NCBI GenBank assembly: GCA_900316495.1
Contig: ONDC01000003.1
Coordinates: 1,380 to 42,087 of the forward strand
Direction of reading: 5' to 3'
Origin: an uncultured Eubacteriales bacterium
Lineage (GTDB): Bacteria > Bacillota > Clostridia > Oscillospirales > Acutalibacteraceae
DNA: 40,708 bases
The notes beneath the pieces were generated by a model. That model had not been told where the DNA came from. It did not search any database and saw only the letters and a program-made list of their open reading frames with translations. Each line of letters opens with the position of its first letter. Positions within the stretch are counted from its first letter, which is position 1. The position numbers and the translations under genes were made by a program. Below, piece after piece: positions 7,741 through 14,760 of this stretch.

Positions 7741-8745
7741 GTGACAACCATAACGCGGAACAGCTTCGGCAAAATCAGCGGCAGGGAAATACTCCGATAC
7801 ACGCTTTCCGACGACGCGCTATCCGTATCGGTGATGCCATACGGCGCGTCGGTACAGAGAATCGTCTATCGGGGGCGGGACATGATTCTCTCTCTGCCGG
7901 AGGCGGAGCTATACCCAAAATTCAGCGCCGGCTGCATCGGCGCGGTGGTGGGGCGCTATGCCGGCCGTATTGCCGACGGACGCTTCACCCTTGACGGCAG
8001 GGAATACCGCCTGTCACGCAATCAGGGCGGCAACCACCTGCACGGCGGCAGGCACGGCTTTCACACAAAGCGCTGGAGCGGCGGGATCGCGGAGGATGCG
8101 GACGGCGGCGTAAAATTCACCCTTCTCTCCCCCGACGGCGACGAGGGCTATCCCGGCAATCTGCGCGTAAGCGTCACCTATCGCCTTACGGACGGAGATT
8201 GCCTTGCCATCGCCTATGAAGCGTCCTGCGACCGCGACACGGTTCTCAATCTCACCAATCACTGCTATTTCAACCCCAACGGCGTGGACAATTCACCGCC
8301 TGCGCTCCGCAGGCATGACGAAAGCGACAACCGCGACATCGAAATGACCATCTTCGCCGACCGGGTAGTGGAGCTTGACAGGGAAATCCCCACCGGGCGG
8401 CTGCTTCCTGTGGAGGGAACGGCGTTCGACTTCCGCGCGCTGCGAAGACTGGCGGACGGCGCGGACGCGTCGTTCAGGGGCTATGATCACACGCTGCTAT
8501 TCTCCCCTCACGCGCCCGAACAGCCGGTCGCCTCCGCTCGGGGCATGAAAAGCGGCGTCAGGATCGACTGCTTCACCGATCAACCCGCCGTGCAGCTTTT
8601 CACCATGGGCAATCCCGGCAGCCTGTTTGCCTTCGAGACGCAGCACCTCCCCGACAGTCCGAACCATCCGGACTTCCCAAGTACGGTTCTCAAAGCAGGT
8701 GAAGTTTTCAGAAGCGAAACCCGGTATCGCTTTACGCAGGAATAA
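7741..8745 (+). CDS. galM: Aldose 1-epimerase (mutarotase)
   Basis: This 334-residue enzyme interconverts alpha and beta anomers of aldoses such as galactose and glucose. Family motifs are in order: GGNHLHGGRHGFHTKRW (first histidine region), DGDEGYPGNL, NLTNHCYFN (second catalytic histidine), the GYDHTLLF aspartate region, and FETQHLPDSPNHP with the catalytic base glutamate near the C-terminus. The likely start is GTG at 7741, with AGGAAGG 11 bases upstream; an ATG seven bases earlier is in another frame and gives only a short product. The gene stands alone, with its own promoter and terminator, as a monocistronic insertion between two minus-strand blocks. No other galactose gene is nearby. 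Confidence 0.93.
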   Translation: MTTITRNSFGKISGREILRYTLSDDALSVSVMPYGASVQRIVYRGRDMILSLPEAELYPKFSAGCIGAVVGRYAGRIADGRFTLDGREYRLSRNQGGNHLHGGRHGFHTKRWSGGIAEDADGGVKFTLLSPDGDEGYPGNLRVSVTYRLTDGDCLAIAYEASCDRDTVLNLTNHCYFNPNGVDNSPPALRRHDESDNRDIEMTIFADRVVELDREIPTGRLLPVEGTAFDFRALRRLADGADASFRGYDHTLLFSPHAPEQPVASARGMKSGVRIDCFTDQPAVQLFTMGNPGSLFAFETQHLPDSPNHPDFPSTVLKAGEVFRSETRYRFTQE

Positions 8746-8747
8746 GC

Positions 8748-8789
8748 GTTCCCTTCGTCAGACCGCAGTCCGACGAAGGGAACTTTTTT
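8748..8789 (+). terminator. Intrinsic terminator of galM
   Basis: A perfect 12-bp stem (8748-8759 with 8772-8783) is followed by six T residues. It starts two bases after the galM stop codon. Confidence 0.93.
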
Positions 8790-8814
8790 ATTTAATTATA
8801 TTCAACTCAAAGAA

Positions 8815-8985
8815 TTATTTGTCCTTCTCGGAAAGGCTGTGCTTGACTCTGTCGCTTTCCTCGGCGCGCTTGGCGTCGTTGAAGCGGTCGACGGTGCCGA
8901 CCAGATAGCCTGTGATGCGGCGGATGCGCTCGAATTCCACGCCCTCGCCGATGGTTGTCTTTGTCTCTTTGGTCTGCTTATTCAT
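8815..8985 (-). CDS. Stand-alone glycyl-radical domain of class III ribonucleotide reductase (56 aa)
   Basis: This 56-residue protein contains the glycyl-radical signature RRITGYL (radical glycine G26) followed by RFNDAKRAEESDRVKHS. From memory this matches the last 40 or so residues of full-length NrdD such as the E. coli enzyme (RRVCGYL, then FNAGKQEE and RRVKH). The neighbouring large NrdD lacks this region, so the peptide probably supplies the radical in trans and would be activated by the radical-SAM enzyme NrdG, which is not in the window. GGAGGT lies eight bases upstream of the ATG. It is 63 bases downstream of nrdD in the same direction and probably shares its transcript. The length and clean start argue against a frameshift. 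Assignment to the domain is firm; trans function is inferred. Confidence 0.85.
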   Translation of the reverse strand: MNKQTKETKTTIGEGVEFERIRRITGYLVGTVDRFNDAKRAEESDRVKHSLSEKDK

Positions 8986-9048
8986 GATAAATACCTCCGA
9001 ATAGTCTGATAAAGTGATGGGATGAACGTTAAAAAACGTCGATAAGGA

Positions 9049-11355
9049 TTAATCTATTCCTACAAAGTGCGGCATATTGGGATATTTCTTTCTCAGCTCC
9101 CTGAGCTTTTCCACTGAAACGCCCTCGCCGCTGTGTCTGCCGCATCTTGGACAGCAATTGCCGATCACGCCGGTATAGCCGCAGATCGGGTCGCGGTCTA
9201 CCGGATGGTTGATGGAGCCGTAGCCGATGCCGACCTCCTTCATGTACTTGATGACCGTCTCGAACGCGTCGATGTTGTTGCACATATCGCCGTCAAGCTC
9301 GACGTAGCTGATGTGTCCGGCGTTGCAGAGGGCATGGAAGGGTGCCTCGAGACGCAGCTTTTTGAAGGCGGAAATGTTGTGGTACACCGGGATGTGGAAG
9401 GAGTTGGTATAGTATTCGCGGTCGGTAACGCCCTCGATGCTGCCGTATTTCTTCGCGTCGATCTTGACGAAGCGTCCGCTGAGTCCCTCGGCGGGCGTGG
9501 CAAGCAGGGTGAAGTTCAGCCCCGTCTCCGCCGATTTCTTGTCCATGCGTCCGCGCATGTATCTGATAATGTCAAGCCCCAGCTGATAGCTTTCTTCGCT
9601 TTCGCCGTGGTGCTGACCGGTCATCGCCTTGAGGGTTTCCGCCAGACCGATGAAGCCGACGCTGAGCGTGCCGTGCTTGAGCACCTCGGCAACGGAATCG
9701 TCAATGTCCAGCCCGTCGCTGTCGATCCAAACGCCCTGTCCCATGAGGAAGGGATAATTCCTCACCTTCTTGGAGCATTGAATCTTAAAGCGGTGGAGAA
9801 GCTGCTTGAAAACAAGGTCAATTCTGGAATCCAGCATGCTGTAGAAGAGGTTCCAGTCGCCCTTCGCCTCAATGCCGATTCTCGGAAGATTGATGGTGGT
9901 GAAGCTGAGATTTCCTCTGCCGCAGGTGATCTCGCGGGAGCGGTCGTGAACGTTGCCCATGACGCGGGTGCGGCAGCCCATATAGGCAACCTCGGTGTTG
10001 TAATCGCCGGGCTTGTAGTACTGCAGGTTGAAGGGCGCGTCAAGGAAGCTGAAATTCGGGAAGAGACGCTTCGCGCTGACCTTGCAGCTCAGACGGAAGA
10101 GGTCGTAGTTGGGATCCTCCTTGTTGAAGTTGACGCCCTCCTTGACCTTGAAGATCTGCACCGGGAAGATCGGCGTCTCGCCGTTCCCCAGACCCGCGTC
10201 GGTGGCGAGCAGCAGGTTGCGCATGACCATTCTGCCCTCGGGCGAGGTGTCGGTGCCGTAGTTGATGGAGCTGAACGGAACCTGCGCGCCGGCTCTTGAA
10301 TGCATGGTGTTGAGGTTGTGGATCAGTCCCTCCATTGCCTGATAGGTCGCCCTGTCCGTCTCGGTGAGGGCGGTGTCAAACGCGCTGTCGTTGAGCTTTC
10401 TGATCTCGTCCTCAGAGAGCGCCGCCACCACGCCGGGGAGCTTGCCCTCGGCTCTCATGGCAAGAAGCCGCTGCTCCATGCCGTCCTTGTTGGAGATGCG
10501 GACGATGTCGCGCGGCATATCCCTTTCAAGACAGGCGACGGCTTCCTCCGACGCGCTTTCTGAGACGTCGTAGCGGTATTTCAGATACAGCCCCAGCGCC
10601 TTGAAGTACTCCTTGATGAAGGTCTTGGCAACGCCCGGCGCCATGGAATAATCGAAATTGGGAACCGACTGACCGCCGTGCATTTCGTTCTGGTTCGCCT
10701 GAATCGCGATACAGGCGAGGGCAGAATAGCTCTGGATGCTCATCGGCTCGCGCAGGTGACCGTGACCGGTGGAGAAGCCGTCCTTGAAGAGCTTCAGCAG
10801 GTCGATCTGACAGCAGGTCTCTGTCAGCATGTAGAAATCCTTGTCGTGAATGTGAATGTCTCCGCCGTTGTGCGCGTCGGCGATGTCCTTGTCAAGAATG
10901 CTGTTGTCGACAAAGTACTTGGCGCTTTCAGAGCCGTATTTGAGCATGGTGCCCATTGCGGTATCGGTGTCGATGTTGGCGTTCTCGCGCTTGATGTTGG
11001 AATCCTTTGCGTCCACGAAGGTCAGGGACTTGAAGATGTCCATGAGATCCTTCTCGGTCTGGCGCAGCTTGCTGCGCTCGGCGCGGTAGAGGATGTACGC
11101 CTTGGAGGTCTTGGGAAGGTCGTTGGCAATCAGCACCTCCTCCACAATATCCTGTACCTGCTCGACGGTGGGGATGGTGTGAGGCGGAATCTTGGCTAAA
11201 ACCTGATTGGTGAGGGAAAGCACCTTTTCTTCGGTGATCTCCTCATCGGAAACGGCGTTTCCTGCCTTTCTGATCGCGTCGCGAATCTTCGCCGCGTTGA
11301 ACTTGACGGTCTGACCGCTCCGCTTTACAATAAATTCGGGATTTTCCGGCAACAT
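9049..11355 (-). CDS. nrdD: Anaerobic (class III) ribonucleoside-triphosphate reductase, catalytic chain without glycyl-radical domain
   Basis: This 768-residue chain reduces ribonucleotides to deoxyribonucleotides under anaerobic conditions. An N-terminal ATP cone (about residues 5-95, FIVKRSGQTVKFNAAKI) gives allosteric control. The ten-stranded barrel follows, with GHLREPMSIQSYSALAC, MHGGQSVPNFD and the cysteine motif MGCRTRV, a probable active-site loop. The C-terminus has the zinc-site cysteines (ICGYTG, NCCPRCG) and then ends at HFVGID. The usual RxxGY radical motif after the zinc site is missing and is found on the next gene. I chose the ATG at 11355 because AGGAG lies seven bases upstream; an in-frame ATG eight codons earlier lacks such a site. 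The promoter carries paired NrdR boxes. NrdG is not encoded nearby. Confidence 0.95.
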   Translation of the reverse strand: MLPENPEFIVKRSGQTVKFNAAKIRDAIRKAGNAVSDEEITEEKVLSLTNQVLAKIPPHTIPTVEQVQDIVEEVLIANDLPKTSKAYILYRAERSKLRQTEKDLMDIFKSLTFVDAKDSNIKRENANIDTDTAMGTMLKYGSESAKYFVDNSILDKDIADAHNGGDIHIHDKDFYMLTETCCQIDLLKLFKDGFSTGHGHLREPMSIQSYSALACIAIQANQNEMHGGQSVPNFDYSMAPGVAKTFIKEYFKALGLYLKYRYDVSESASEEAVACLERDMPRDIVRISNKDGMEQRLLAMRAEGKLPGVVAALSEDEIRKLNDSAFDTALTETDRATYQAMEGLIHNLNTMHSRAGAQVPFSSINYGTDTSPEGRMVMRNLLLATDAGLGNGETPIFPVQIFKVKEGVNFNKEDPNYDLFRLSCKVSAKRLFPNFSFLDAPFNLQYYKPGDYNTEVAYMGCRTRVMGNVHDRSREITCGRGNLSFTTINLPRIGIEAKGDWNLFYSMLDSRIDLVFKQLLHRFKIQCSKKVRNYPFLMGQGVWIDSDGLDIDDSVAEVLKHGTLSVGFIGLAETLKAMTGQHHGESEESYQLGLDIIRYMRGRMDKKSAETGLNFTLLATPAEGLSGRFVKIDAKKYGSIEGVTDREYYTNSFHIPVYHNISAFKKLRLEAPFHALCNAGHISYVELDGDMCNNIDAFETVIKYMKEVGIGYGSINHPVDRDPICGYTGVIGNCCPRCGRHSGEGVSVEKLRELRKKYPNMPHFVGID

Positions 11356-11453
11356 AATCAACTCCTGTGTGAATTTCATATCGATCCGCGGCGCGGCGCA
11401 CCCTGATGGCTTGCAACCCGCGGAGAAACGGGCTTTTTTATTGGCTCCCGCCT

Positions 11454-11482
11454 ATTATAACACAACATATACGTAATTGCAA
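11454..11482 (-). promoter_or_regulatory. Promoter of nrdD (TTGCAA-17-TATAAT)
   Basis: On the minus strand TTGCAA (11477-11482) and TATAAT (11454-11459) are 17 bases apart. The predicted start near 11447 gives a GC-rich leader of about 90 bases containing two CCGCGG repeats. One NrdR box occupies the spacer of this promoter. Confidence 0.75.
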
Positions 11483-11506
11483 GTGTTTTTTTACTATATA
11501 TTGATT
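11460..11506 (-). promoter_or_regulatory. Pair of NrdR boxes
   Basis: The upstream box core CAATATATAG (11494-11503) matches the NrdR core CwATATATwG fully. The downstream core GTATATGTTG (11463-11472), followed by TGT, matches at eight of ten positions. They start 31 bases apart, three helical turns, the spacing known for cooperative NrdR binding. The second box sits between -35 and -10, consistent with repression when dATP is sufficient. Motifs and spacing are seen; NrdR binding is inferred. Confidence 0.72.
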
Positions 11507-11507
11507 T

Positions 11508-11525
11508 TTAAAGAAATTTCTTTAA
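11508..11525. promoter_or_regulatory. 18-bp perfect palindrome upstream of the nrdD promoter
   Basis: TTAAAGAAATTTCTTTAA is a perfect 18-bp palindrome lying just upstream of the first NrdR box, about 60-80 bases before the predicted start. It may be a second operator or an AT-rich upstream element. Confidence 0.35.
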
Positions 11526-11542
11526 TTATTTTTCGGTGGAAA

Positions 11543-11582
11543 ACAGGCGGCAACGCCGTACAATACAGCGTTTGCCGCCTGT
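11543..11582 (-). terminator. Hairpin terminator after the DUF3006 gene
   Basis: Arms 11568-11582 and 11543-11556 pair over 14 bp with one bulged base around an 11-base loop; a short T run and CC follow on the minus strand. A nine-base direct repeat GTGGAAAAC flanks the hairpin. It probably ends the tepA-to-DUF3006 transcript and insulates nrdD. The T run is short, so termination could be partial. Confidence 0.6.
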
Positions 11583-11611
11583 GGAAAACTTAAAATTTTT
11601 TTATTTTTTCG

Positions 11612-11833
11612 TCAGTTTTCAAACAGCTCGTCCTCTTTGCGACGGTTGCCGGCGCGGGCAGCCTCCGCCGCCTTGCCGTTGACGGTAATCACACCCTCGT
11701 CGTCGATGTCCAACTTGTCGCCCTCGCGCAGCGAGGCGGGCAGCTCGCCTTTGGGTATGGCGAACATCCTGCGATCCTTGTCCTCGCAGATGGCATAAAT
11801 GCCGTCAAGTCTGTCTACTGTGAGATGTCTCAT
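11612..11833 (-). CDS. DUF3006 domain protein (73 aa)
   Basis: This 73-residue protein has the DUF3006 pattern: an N-terminal VDRLDGIYAICED strand pair, then FAIPKGELPASLREGDKLDI. The C-terminus is charged and probably flexible. The family is small, cytoplasmic and of unknown function. It frequently sits beside a secreted MBL-fold ComEC-like protein, as it does here, 24 bases upstream. AAGGAGG lies nine bases before the ATG. The two-gene association suggests related function, but nothing in the sequence says what it is. Confidence 0.8.
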   Translation of the reverse strand: MRHLTVDRLDGIYAICEDKDRRMFAIPKGELPASLREGDKLDIDDEGVITVNGKAAEAARAGNRRKEDELFEN

Positions 11834-11857
11834 AGTGGTGATTCCTCCTTCAAAACG

Positions 11858-12814
11858 CTATTTAGCCACGATAACCGAAATGTTTTTGCCGTCGGATTCA
11901 AAGATTATATCCCCGTCAAGGTCGGTGCGGTAAACCTTACAGTCCATCGCGCGAAGCCGCTTGAGAATTTCGTTCTTCGGATGACCGTACTTGTTGTCCT
12001 CCCCGACAGAAATCGCCGCGTAGCGGGGGTTGACCTCATTGAGGAACGCCTGTGAATTGCCGTCCCTGCCGCCGTGATGGGAGACCTTGTAAATATCCGC
12101 GCTGAGATCGTAGTCGAGGGTAATGAGCTGCCGTTCCACTAACTTGGAGGCGTCGCCGCCGGTAAGCACCGACACGTCCCCGTAGGTGAACTTCAGCACG
12201 ATGGAATAGTCGTTCAGATCCTCGTACTTCGCGCCCTTTGCGGGGGAAAGCACCAGCATCGTCACGCCGTCAAGATCGTATTCCGTGCCGGGAACCGGGC
12301 GGGTAATCTTCAGCTTCTTTTTCTTGATCGCTGTCAGCACCTCGGTGTAGGTCATGGTGGTGGGAGTAAGCTCCTTGGATGTCTGCGGCATCATGACGTG
12401 GTCGATGGTAATGTCCTTGCTTTTGATCACAGTGTCCATGCCGCCGATGTGGTCGGAATGCGGGTGAGTGCCGATGATCCAGTCCAGATGGGATACGTCG
12501 GCTTTGCGAAGGTAATCGAGAACCGTGTCCCCCATCCCGTTTTCGCCGCAGTCGATGAGAACGTTGCGCCCGCCGCACTGCATGAGAACGGCATCGCCCT
12601 GCCCCACGTCGATGACGTGCATTTTCAGCCTGGCGTCGCCCTCGATGGCGTCGCCGGATACCTCGTAGCCCAGCATTCCGAAAATCTCGTTGAGCCACGC
12701 GTCCGCCTCATCCTCGGTGCAGCCGGTGACAAAAGCCGACGTCACGAGAATCCATACCGAAAGCGCCGCCGTGATGACGGCGCGAAGAGATCTTTTGCCT
12801 TTGGGAAATGTCAT
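11858..12814 (-). CDS. MBL-fold hydrolase lipoprotein, ComEC/Rec2 C-terminal-domain-like
   Basis: The 318-residue protein starts with a basic, hydrophobic segment ending in the lipobox VTGC at about residue 32, so it is probably anchored on the outer face of the membrane. The rest is a metallo-beta-lactamase fold of the ComEC C-terminal type: HVIDVGQGDAVL, LIDCGE, the metal motif THPHSDHIGG, and later SVLTGGDASK and YKVSHHGGRDGN. In ComEC this domain is proposed to be a nuclease acting on the non-transported strand of DNA during uptake; here the channel part is absent, so this may be a free extracellular hydrolase. The ATG overlaps the ygiQ stop by four bases (ATGA). Substrate unknown. Confidence 0.88.
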   Translation of the reverse strand: MTFPKGKRSLRAVITAALSVWILVTSAFVTGCTEDEADAWLNEIFGMLGYEVSGDAIEGDARLKMHVIDVGQGDAVLMQCGGRNVLIDCGENGMGDTVLDYLRKADVSHLDWIIGTHPHSDHIGGMDTVIKSKDITIDHVMMPQTSKELTPTTMTYTEVLTAIKKKKLKITRPVPGTEYDLDGVTMLVLSPAKGAKYEDLNDYSIVLKFTYGDVSVLTGGDASKLVERQLITLDYDLSADIYKVSHHGGRDGNSQAFLNEVNPRYAAISVGEDNKYGHPKNEILKRLRAMDCKVYRTDLDGDIIFESDGKNISVIVAK

Positions 12815-14742
12815 GAATGGTTGCCTTTCTTTTTGCTCTTGCTTTTGTTTTTTTGTATGCTGCGGATGGGACTTTTCCTGCCTCCGCTCTTATTCTGCGC
12901 GCCGGCGGTTTTCCCGCCCTTGGCGGCGGTCTGCGTCTGCCGGTACCTCTGCGAGGGACGGATCAGGCAGGAGGGGGAGGTGCCGATGAGGTCGGTGCGT
13001 CCCGCCTTGATGAGCGCCTGCTCCACAATGTCGTGATTTTCCGGACGGAAATACTGCAGCAGCGCTCTTTGCAGCGCTTTTTCCTCCGGCGTGCGCGGCA
13101 CGTAGACCTTCTCCAGCGTATAAGGGTCGAGACCGGTGTAGAAAACGCAGGTGGAAATGGTGCCGGGCGTCGGATAGAAATCCTGCACCTGTTCGGGGTG
13201 CAGATGCTCCTTTTTGAGGAACAGGGAAAGCTCGATCGCGTCGTTGACCGTGCTGCCGGGGTGGGAGCTCATGAGGTACGGCACAAGGAACTGCTTCTTC
13301 CCTATCTCACCGGTAATGCGGTAGAATTCCTTCGCAAATTTCCTGTAGACCTCAAAGTGCGGCTTGCCCATGCGGTCAAGCACCTGTGTGGAGCAATGCT
13401 CCGGGGCGACCTTGAGCTGTCCGCTGACGTGGTATTCGATCAGCTCCCGCATGACCTGCGGGTCCTTTTCCAGAATTAAGTAATCGAAGCGTATGCCGGA
13501 GCGGACAAAAACCCGCTTGACCTTCGGAATCGCCCGCACGCGGCGCAGCATTTCCAGAAACTCGCTGTGATCGACCTGCAGCGCGGGACAGGGCGACGGC
13601 GCAAGGCAACGCCTCCCGCCGCGGCACATGCCCGCCTTGTCCTGCTTTTTGCAGGAGTGAATGCGGAAATTGGCCGTCGGTCCGCCCACATCGTGAATGT
13701 AGCCCTTGAAGCCCGGTTTGTGCGTCAGCATTTCCGCCTCGCGAACCACCGAGTCAATGCTGCGGGTGGAGATCTGCCGTCCCTGATGGAAGGCGAGCGA
13801 GCAGAAGGCGCACGCGCCGAAGCAGCCGCGGTTGTGGATGATGGAGAATTCCACCTCCTTAATCGCGGGAACGCCGCCGAGCGGTTCGTACATCGGGTGA
13901 TACGTCCGCTCATAGGGCAGCTCATAGACCCAGTCGAAGTCCTCGGTGGAAATGGGACGCATCGGCGGATTCTGCACCAGTATCACGTCGCCGTGGCGCT
14001 GGATGATTCTCCTGCCGTGAACCGCGTCCTGCTCGTCCTGCTCGATGCGGCAGGAGACGGCGTATTCCCTCTTGGAGGCACGTACCTGTTCGTAGGACGG
14101 ACACTCCGCAACCGACGAGGGAACATATTGTGAAACGGGAATGGCGACGCAGGTGCCGCGGATGTCGGTGATGGAGGACACATCCTCGCCGTTTGCGAGA
14201 CGCTCCGCAATTTCCATCATGGAATATTCCCCCATGCCGTAGGAGAGAATATCCGCGCCGGATTCGATGAGGATCGAGGGCTTCACCTCGTCGTCCCAGT
14301 AGTCGTAATTGGCGAACCGGCGGAGGGAGGCCTCCAGACCGCCGATAATGACCGGCACGTCCGGAAAGGCTTTCCGGCAGAGCCGGCTGTAGACAATGGT
14401 CGCGCGGTCGGGACGTCTGCCAGGCTTCCCTCCGGGAGAAAACGCGTCCTCGCTGCGCTTCTTTTTGGCGGCGGTGTAATGCGCCACCATGGAATCGATG
14501 TTCCCCGCCGTCACTAAATATCCCAGACGCGGCTTTCCGAACTGCGTGAAGCCGTCAATGCTTCTGACGTCGGGCTGCGGCAGAACCGCCACACGGTAGC
14601 CCTTTGCCTCCAGCACGCGGGAAATGATCGCCACTCCGAAGCTCGGATGATCCACGTAGGCGTCGCCCGAAACATAGACGAAATCCACGTAATCCCAGCC
14701 GAGCCTGTCTATATCGCTTTTTGAAACAGGCAGAAATGACAA
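12811..14742 (-). CDS. ygiQ: YgiQ-family radical SAM protein
   Basis: This 643-residue protein has the family N-terminal region (FLPVSKSDIDRLGWDYVDFV), a B12-binding-like segment, and the radical SAM cluster cysteines in HNRGCFGACAFCSLAFHQGR at about residues 303-320. The conserved KPGFKGYIHDVGGPTANF and a further cysteine group (SCKKQDKAGMCRGGRRC) follow. The C-terminus is basic and low-complexity (KSGGRKSP, then KNKSKSKKKG). The biochemical role of YgiQ is not established. The start is a TTG at 14742 with AGGGG seven bases upstream. It follows ftsK by 18 bases and overlaps the MBL lipoprotein gene. Confidence 0.93.
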   Translation of the reverse strand: MSFLPVSKSDIDRLGWDYVDFVYVSGDAYVDHPSFGVAIISRVLEAKGYRVAVLPQPDVRSIDGFTQFGKPRLGYLVTAGNIDSMVAHYTAAKKKRSEDAFSPGGKPGRRPDRATIVYSRLCRKAFPDVPVIIGGLEASLRRFANYDYWDDEVKPSILIESGADILSYGMGEYSMMEIAERLANGEDVSSITDIRGTCVAIPVSQYVPSSVAECPSYEQVRASKREYAVSCRIEQDEQDAVHGRRIIQRHGDVILVQNPPMRPISTEDFDWVYELPYERTYHPMYEPLGGVPAIKEVEFSIIHNRGCFGACAFCSLAFHQGRQISTRSIDSVVREAEMLTHKPGFKGYIHDVGGPTANFRIHSCKKQDKAGMCRGGRRCLAPSPCPALQVDHSEFLEMLRRVRAIPKVKRVFVRSGIRFDYLILEKDPQVMRELIEYHVSGQLKVAPEHCSTQVLDRMGKPHFEVYRKFAKEFYRITGEIGKKQFLVPYLMSSHPGSTVNDAIELSLFLKKEHLHPEQVQDFYPTPGTISTCVFYTGLDPYTLEKVYVPRTPEEKALQRALLQYFRPENHDIVEQALIKAGRTDLIGTSPSCLIRPSQRYRQTQTAAKGGKTAGAQNKSGGRKSPIRSIQKNKSKSKKKGNHS

Positions 14743-14760
14743 AGCCTCACCCCTTTTCCG

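Noticed and set aside
7734-7994. ATG at 7734 with a well-spaced GGAAGG
   Set aside because: It opens another frame with a short product that overlaps galM; the galM frame carries all family motifs and starts at GTG 7741.
8815-9051. nrdD split as an assembly frameshift or a broken gene
   Set aside because: The small gene has its own ATG and well-spaced GGAGGT, the gap of 63 bases does not encode conserved residues, and the radical motif is intact. A true pseudogene would not keep this arrangement.
9133-10299. 388-codon plus-strand open frame opposite nrdD
   Set aside because: Entirely within nrdD, no plausible ribosome binding site, and no known motif in the translation.
11417-11439. Plus-strand CCCG...CGGG hairpin with six T residues inside the nrdD leader
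   Set aside because: The stem is only four to five bases and no plus-strand gene precedes it. It may be part of the folded nrdD leader, but I cannot support a terminator.
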